Shown here piece after piece: positions 59,108-64,000 of a stretch of DNA of 64,000 nucleotides. The stretch lies in contig JAVBLY010000003.1 in NCBI GenBank assembly GCA_031553035.1, positions 186,001-250,000 of the forward strand, read 5' to 3'. This stretch comes from JAVBLY01 sp031553035 (GTDB lineage Bacteria > Bacillota > Clostridia > Peptostreptococcales > Anaerovoracaceae). Positions within the stretch are counted from its first letter, which is position 1. Each line of letters begins with the position of its first letter. Under the pieces are notes generated by a model, which worked only from the letters and a program-made list of their open reading frames with translations, was not told the DNA's origin and made no database searches. The position numbers were made by a program, and so were the translations under genes.

Positions 59108-61078
59108 ATGGAAACACGCGATCAGAATAATAAAATAGAAAGAATGCAGGAGCTTGTCTCTATACTAAATGAAGCGGCAAAAACTTATTACGATGAAGAC
59201 ACGGAGATCATGTCTAATCGTGAGTACGATAAGCTTTACGATGAACTTGAAGGACTGGAAAAGGACACAGAAGTGATCCTGGCAGGAAGCCCTACTCAAA
59301 GAGTAGGATATACCGTCAGCAGCGAACTTCCAAAGGAGACTTTCAAAACTCCCTTGCTCTCTCTGGATAAAACCAAAAGCATCGAAGATCTGATTGACTG
59401 GCTTGGAGACAAGGAAGGTATACTTTCCTGGAAACTGGACGGTCTGACCATAGCCCTTACATATGAGGGCGGAGAGCTGGCGAAAGCGGTTACAAGAGGA
59501 GACGGATACACAGGCGAAGTCGTTACAAATAACGCCCGAGTTTTTGATAATCTTCCTGTAAAAATCAGACATAAAGGGGACCTTCTCATAAGAGGCGAAG
59601 CCGTCATCAGATACAGTGATTTTGAGAAGATCAATGAGCAGATAGAGGATATAGATGCCAAATATAAGAATCCCCGAAATTTAAGCAGCGGCAGTGTTCG
59701 CCAGCTCAACAACGAGGTAACTGCGAAGAGAAAAGTACGATTTTATGCTTTTTCTCTTGCTGAAGCCGCAGGGTTTGATTCGGGCAACTCCAGAATCAAT
59801 GAGATGGAATTTCTGAGGGATCAGGGATTCGATACCGTAGATTTTTTTGAAGTGACAAAAGAGAGCATAGAAGACAGGATCAGATGGTTCGCTGACGAAG
59901 CACCTAAGTCGGATCTTCCGGCAGACGGGCTGGTACTTAGTTATGACGACATAGAATACGGCAGGTCCCTGGGCTCCACATCCAAATTCCCCAGAGACTC
60001 AATAGCCTTCAAGTGGGAGGATGAGACCAAAGAGACGACCTTAAGAGAAATCGAGTGGAGCACTTCCAGGACCGGGCTTATCAATCCTATAGCCATATTC
60101 GATCCTGTGGAGATAGAGGGAACGACGGTCAGCAGGGCAAGCGTTCACAACGTGAGCATCATGGAAGAATTAAAGCTGGGAATCGGTGACCGGATAACAG
60201 TTTACAAGGCAAATATGATCATTCCCCAGATCGCAGAAAATCTGACAGGATCCGGAAATATAGAGATCCCATCCATCTGTCCGGTATGCGGCGGAAAGGC
60301 AATAATAAAAGAAGATAACGGCATTAAGGTTCTTTACTGCACAGACGAAAGCTGCGTCGCAAGGCAGATAAAAACATACAGCCATTTTGTCAGCAGGAAG
60401 GCAATGAATATTGAAGGCCTTTCAGAATCGACCCTGGAAAAATTCATAGCCAGAGGATTCATCCATGAATTTGCCGACATTTTTAAAATAAGTGACCACA
60501 AAGATGAAATAATCACTATGGAAGGCTTCGGCGAAAAATCATATAATAACCTTGTAAATGCAATAGACAAAGCTCGAAACACCACGCCGGTAAGACTTCT
60601 TTACAGCCTGGGGGTCCCCACGATAGGTCTTGAGAATGCCAAGCTCATAGCAAATGCTTATGATAACGACTGGAATAAAATGAAGATAGCAACAGAAGAG
60701 GAATTGATTTCCATAAACGGCATCGGGGAAGTCATGGCGAAGACGTATGTGAATTATTTTAAAGAACCGAAAAATCTCAAAATGGTTTCGGATATTCTCA
60801 GCCAGATAAAATTTGAAGTGACAGAGTCTACGGAAACTGGAACAGCACTTAAAGGACTGACCTTCGTTATAACCGGATCTCTTAACACATACGAAAACAG
60901 AGATTCCCTTAAAGCTGCTATAGAGAATCAGGGCGGCAGGGTTACAGGTTCCGTAAGTGAAAAAACGAATTTTCTCATAAACAACGATGTGGATTCTGCT
61001 TCATCAAAGAATAAAAAGGCCAAGGAGCTTGGCGTACTTATAATCGATGAAAACAAAATAAATGAAATGCTGAGGTAA
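59108..61078 (+). CDS. ligA: NAD+-dependent DNA ligase
   Basis: Seals nicks in replication and repair. The nucleotidyltransferase motif is SWKLDGLTIAL with the AMP-accepting Lys (about residue 115). The OB fold, the four-Cys zinc finger (CPVCGGKAII, then CTDESC), helix-hairpin-helix motifs and a C-terminal BRCT domain (LKGLTFVITGSLNTYENRD) follow. Length of 656 residues is normal. It starts 13 bp after pcrA. Confidence 0.96.
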   Translation: METRDQNNKIERMQELVSILNEAAKTYYDEDTEIMSNREYDKLYDELEGLEKDTEVILAGSPTQRVGYTVSSELPKETFKTPLLSLDKTKSIEDLIDWLGDKEGILSWKLDGLTIALTYEGGELAKAVTRGDGYTGEVVTNNARVFDNLPVKIRHKGDLLIRGEAVIRYSDFEKINEQIEDIDAKYKNPRNLSSGSVRQLNNEVTAKRKVRFYAFSLAEAAGFDSGNSRINEMEFLRDQGFDTVDFFEVTKESIEDRIRWFADEAPKSDLPADGLVLSYDDIEYGRSLGSTSKFPRDSIAFKWEDETKETTLREIEWSTSRTGLINPIAIFDPVEIEGTTVSRASVHNVSIMEELKLGIGDRITVYKANMIIPQIAENLTGSGNIEIPSICPVCGGKAIIKEDNGIKVLYCTDESCVARQIKTYSHFVSRKAMNIEGLSESTLEKFIARGFIHEFADIFKISDHKDEIITMEGFGEKSYNNLVNAIDKARNTTPVRLLYSLGVPTIGLENAKLIANAYDNDWNKMKIATEEELISINGIGEVMAKTYVNYFKEPKNLKMVSDILSQIKFEVTESTETGTALKGLTFVITGSLNTYENRDSLKAAIENQGGRVTGSVSEKTNFLINNDVDSASSKNKKAKELGVLIIDENKINEMLR

Positions 61079-61080
61079 AT

Positions 61081-62067
61081 ATGTTAAAGGTAGGCAAGCT
61101 GGACAACGAACTTCTAAAAAAGATAGTTCTGGATAAAATCAAATTCAAAAGAGATGAAGTTCTGGTTAGACCTGGCATAGGCGAGGACTGTGCTGTTTTG
61201 GATTACGGCGAATATGAATGTGTTCTGTCATCAGATCCCATAACTGCGGCAATCGAAAAGATAGGAAGCCTGGCTGTACATATTTCATGTAATGATATCG
61301 CCTCAAATGGCATCGAACCCCTTGGGCTGCTTCTCACTGTTCTGCTCCCTGAAGGCACGACAGAAGAGGATGTAGAAAAGCTCATGGAGCAGGCAGCCGA
61401 TGCTGCAGAGGATCTGAAGATCGAGATAATCGGCGGACACACTGAGATAACATCGGCAGTAAGCCAGCCCGTAATAGTGTCTACCGCAGTAGGTCGTGGC
61501 CCCAGAGACGGAAATAAGCCTGACATGAAACCGGGTGATCTGATTTATATTACCAAACTTGCAGGTCTTGAAGGAACAGGTATTCTGGCCACTGACAAAC
61601 GTGATGACCTTAAAAAGATCCTGACTGAAGATGAACTCAGCCAGGCAGAGAAAATGCTTGATATGGTAAGCGTCGTGAATGAAGGCGTCCTTGCCGGAAG
61701 GATAGGTACATCCGGAATGCATGATATAACAGAGGGCGGTGTCCTGGGGGCGGTCTGGGAAATGTGCAGGGTCTCAGGCACCGGCGCCAGGATAGTCAAA
61801 GAAGACATACCCGTATCCGATGTCACAATGAAGATATGCAGGTCATATGATATAGATCCGCTAAGACTGATATCCTCAGGTTCAATGATGATGATAGTGA
61901 CAGAGGAGAAGGCAGAGGAAATGGAAAAGGCAATGGAAGGAGTCGGCATCAGGCTGACACGAATCGGTGTGGTCAAAGAAGAAAAAGACGGGCTGATTCT
62001 TGTATCAAATGAAGGTGAAAGCACGATCGAAACGCCGGGAAGCGATGAAATCTATAGAGTTTGGTAA
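61081..62067 (+). CDS. AIR synthase-like (PurM/HypE/ThiL superfamily) protein
   Basis: 328 residues with the PurM-like N-domain (GIGEDCAVLDYG; SSDPIT; IASNGIEPLGLLLTVLLPEG) and C-domain (MHDITEGGVLGAVWEM). The GGHTEIT motif is close to HypE-type proteins. It is shorter than, and not, a typical PurM or ThiL, so substrate is uncertain. Such proteins are annotated as AIR synthase or hydrogenase maturation factor. No other hyp genes are here, arguing against HypE. It begins 2 bp after ligA and is followed by an acylating aldehyde dehydrogenase. Confidence 0.8.
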   Translation: MLKVGKLDNELLKKIVLDKIKFKRDEVLVRPGIGEDCAVLDYGEYECVLSSDPITAAIEKIGSLAVHISCNDIASNGIEPLGLLLTVLLPEGTTEEDVEKLMEQAADAAEDLKIEIIGGHTEITSAVSQPVIVSTAVGRGPRDGNKPDMKPGDLIYITKLAGLEGTGILATDKRDDLKKILTEDELSQAEKMLDMVSVVNEGVLAGRIGTSGMHDITEGGVLGAVWEMCRVSGTGARIVKEDIPVSDVTMKICRSYDIDPLRLISSGSMMMIVTEEKAEEMEKAMEGVGIRLTRIGVVKEEKDGLILVSNEGESTIETPGSDEIYRVW

Positions 62068-62095
62068 AAATAAAGAAGAAAGGGAAGTGAAAGAC

Positions 62096-63469
62096 ATGGA
62101 ATTTAACAGTGAAAAATACATCAGTGATTATATAGAAAGAGCCCGTAAAGCTCAATCGGAATTTGAAAAATTCAATCAGGAACAGATCGATGAGATAGTC
62201 AGGGCGGCCGGCAGGATCATCTATGACAATGCAGAAGAGCTGGCTGAATATGCTGTCACTGAAACTGGGATGGGAGTCATAGCCGATAAGATCCTGAAAA
62301 ATAAAAACAAAGCCAGGATGATATGGAACGATCTCCGAGACAAAAAGAGCGTTGGTATCATCGATAGAGATAAAAAAACAGGAATAACAAAAGTAGCTAA
62401 ACCTATGGGTGTGGTCGCTGCCATAACTCCCATGACAAATCCCATAGTAACACCTATGAGTAATATCATGTTTGCTCTTAAGGGAGGTAATGCTATAATC
62501 ATAACGCCACACCACAGATCCAAAGGTTGCAGTACAAAGACAGTTGATTATATAAATGAAGTTATCGGAAAATTAGGTGCGCCTGAAAATCTTGTACAGA
62601 TTCTGGATGTCCAGTCCAGAGATAACACTAGGAATCTCATTGCAAACTGCGATATCGTAGTAGCAACCGGCGGAATGGGAATGGTCAAGGCGGCATACAG
62701 CAGTGGCAAACCGGCTCTTGGAGTAGGTGCAGGCAATGTCCAGTGCATCATCGATGACGATGCGGACCTGGAAACGGCAATACCTATGATAATAACAGGA
62801 CGGATTTATGACAACGGAATAATATGCTCGGGCGAGCAGTCCATCATAATAACTGAAGACAGGTTCGATGAGGCAGTTAAAGTTCTGGAAAAAAACGGTA
62901 CCATCGTTGTCACAGACAAGGATGAAGTAGTAAAGCTCAGGGATACTTTATTCGATGAAGAAGGTCACATGAATTCCAGCGTCATCGGCCAGTCAATATT
63001 TACCATCGGTGAATTTGCGAAAATGGATATTCCGGAAGGGACAAAGATGATTGCCGTGCTCGCAGACGGGCCAGGAAAGAATGATATTTTATCAAAAGAA
63101 AAGATGTGTCCCGTAATTTCTCTTTTTAAGACCAAGGGCTTTAAAGACTCGGTGGAAACAGCCAGGCTCAACCTTGAGGAAGAAGGAAAAGGTCACAGTG
63201 TCAGTATCCATTCCCACACAAAAGAAAATGTGGAGTATGCCGGAGTTACGCTGAGCGTCAGCAGGTTCCTGGTCAATCAAACCTGTTCACATTCTGCAGG
63301 AGGAAGTTTTTTCAACGGTCTTGCTCCTACGAACACATTGGGTTGTGGCTCATGGGGAAATAACAGCTTTTCAGATAATTTGACTTATACCCACCTGATC
63401 AACATATCAAAGATTGCCGACTATATGCCGGACAACTATGCCCCCAGCGATGAAGAACTGTGGAGATAG
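62096..63469 (+). CDS. CoA-acylating aldehyde dehydrogenase (EutE/SucD-like)
   Basis: 457 residues. NAD-binding and active-site features are PMTNPIVTPMSNIMFALKGG, GVGAGNVQCIIDD and the catalytic C244 in YDNGIICSGEQ. The end GGSFFNGLAPTNTLGCGSWG is typical of the acetaldehyde/succinate-semialdehyde (acylating) group, as in AdhE and SucD. It would interconvert an acyl-CoA and its aldehyde. The ATG 62096 follows AGGGAAG; a longer frame from 62000 overlaps the previous gene and is unlikely. No microcompartment genes are next to it. The substrate is unknown; both acetyl-CoA and succinyl-CoA are possible. Confidence 0.88.
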   Translation: MEFNSEKYISDYIERARKAQSEFEKFNQEQIDEIVRAAGRIIYDNAEELAEYAVTETGMGVIADKILKNKNKARMIWNDLRDKKSVGIIDRDKKTGITKVAKPMGVVAAITPMTNPIVTPMSNIMFALKGGNAIIITPHHRSKGCSTKTVDYINEVIGKLGAPENLVQILDVQSRDNTRNLIANCDIVVATGGMGMVKAAYSSGKPALGVGAGNVQCIIDDDADLETAIPMIITGRIYDNGIICSGEQSIIITEDRFDEAVKVLEKNGTIVVTDKDEVVKLRDTLFDEEGHMNSSVIGQSIFTIGEFAKMDIPEGTKMIAVLADGPGKNDILSKEKMCPVISLFKTKGFKDSVETARLNLEEEGKGHSVSIHSHTKENVEYAGVTLSVSRFLVNQTCSHSAGGSFFNGLAPTNTLGCGSWGNNSFSDNLTYTHLINISKIADYMPDNYAPSDEELWR

Positions 63470-63478
63470 CAGGCTGAA

Positions 63479-64000
63479 TTGAATAAAAAACTGATCATAA
63501 GAATAGAAGAAAAACTGCTCTTTATCATCCGGGCAGATGAAACAAAAGAAGATCTGCATATAAATGAATGCAGGACTTTTGAATTCCCTGATCACTTGAA
63601 GAGGGACCTGAGATCAAGACCGGGCGAACTGGCTGATTTCATAGCAAGTTGTCTTAAAGGTCATGAATATGATTTATCGGGAATAACACTCCTCTTTGAT
63701 AGCAAGCTTGGTTTTTTCAGTGAATATAAATTCAAGAAAACCGACAATAAAATGGCTGATAAACGGTTTTATGTTGAAGATGACAATCAGAAAAACAATA
63801 GAAGCGACATAAATATCACCTATCGGTCGGATTATCCTGTAACGGAAACAGATGACGACATGAGCCGTGCCGCTATCTATGGTATAGAGGATAGATATTT
63901 CCGGGAATTGATCAGAATTTTGAATAAGAATAATATTCATATCGAATTTGCAGGATCATCTATGATCACTTACAAAGATTCGATGGTAAAGGCGTATGAT
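63479..64000 (+). CDS. Unrecognised protein, 3' end beyond the window
   Basis: Open for 174 codons from a TTG at 63479 to the window end, 9 bp after the aldehyde dehydrogenase. It begins MNKKLIIRIEEKLLFIIRADE. The residues are charged with short beta-like stretches (SGITLLFDSKLGFF) and the final part reads YFRELIRILNKNNIHIEFAGS. No family is recognised. The alternation of strands and helices could fit an actin-fold protein such as PilM, but this is only an impression. The TTG start is chosen because the frame is open from there and no earlier start fits; a GCAGG site is weak. Confidence 0.6.
   Translation, partial: MNKKLIIRIEEKLLFIIRADETKEDLHINECRTFEFPDHLKRDLRSRPGELADFIASCLKGHEYDLSGITLLFDSKLGFFSEYKFKKTDNKMADKRFYVEDDNQKNNRSDINITYRSDYPVTETDDDMSRAAIYGIEDRYFRELIRILNKNNIHIEFAGSSMITYKDSMVKAYD

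Noticed and set aside
1..64000. CRISPR arrays, rRNA operons, tmRNA, SRP RNA or prophage genes
   Set aside because: I looked for regular short repeats, conserved RNA cores and integrase/terminase/tail motifs and saw none.

Overview
The window looks like a chromosomal segment of an anaerobic, low-to-mid-GC Firmicute of class Clostridia. Evidence is the ancestral order gdpP–rplI–dnaB–purA followed by walRK, a phenylacetate-CoA ligase paired with an ACT protein, a T-box leader, rubrerythrin, a BMP-type nucleoside ABC importer and GTG/TTG starts with strong AGGAGG sites. A family close to Anaerovoracaceae/Peptostreptococcaceae is a guess; no rRNA is present to settle it. There are no CRISPR arrays, no intact insertion sequences and no prophage.

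Layout. 1–6.3 kb: c-di-AMP phosphodiesterase (cut by the window edge), ribosomal protein L9, replicative helicase, PurA and a DnaD-like replication protein whose C-terminus looks like the helicase-binding half of a DnaC/DnaI loader without its ATPase. 6.4–15.3 kb: M23/LysM/G5 cell-wall hydrolase, WalR/WalK-like system, DivIC/FtsB, RsmA, LTA-synthase-like enzyme and lysine/DAP genes dapF–dapH: a growth, envelope and division block. 15.3–20.2 kb (minus strand): type IV pilus-like operon with PilT, several prepilin-like proteins, GspF/PilC and a transglutaminase lipoprotein. 20.4–22.6 kb: thrC, tRNA-Ser(GGA) and a gene-free stretch with a duplicated tRNA 3' end, terminators and inverted repeats, probably the scar of an integrated element.

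22.6–32.3 kb: two tandem paralogous modules of sodium:solute symporter plus YtcJ-like amidohydrolase (minus strand), with a divergent two-component system next to them. 32.5–45.8 kb: a hybrid sensor kinase; an apparent operon of an ECF S component, two membrane diguanylate cyclases, a small GNAT protein and xanthine phosphoribosyltransferase; then a BMP/nucleoside ABC transporter, a membrane protein and a DJ-1/PfpI protein. Purine uptake and salvage therefore sit beside c-di-GMP synthesis.

45.8–52.7 kb: paaK and an ACT-domain gene under a T-box, a TGS/uridine-kinase protein, rubrerythrin, an RlmD-type 23S rRNA methyltransferase, a DUF3781 gene and a decayed VapBC pair (antitoxin intact, toxin broken). 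52.8–64 kb: a 1291-residue secreted subtilase, pcrA, ligA, an AIR-synthase-like protein, an acylating aldehyde dehydrogenase and an unrecognised gene running off the end.

The most interesting signals are: three genes whose consensus promoters sit so close to the ATG that the transcripts should be leaderless; the T-box (probable Phe specifier) in front of a phenylacetate-CoA ligase, which suggests the enzyme works in amino-acid synthesis; the DnaD/DnaC-N fusion; the tRNA-Ser scar; and the tandem symporter/amidohydrolase modules. All functional statements are from reading motifs and context; no database search was run.
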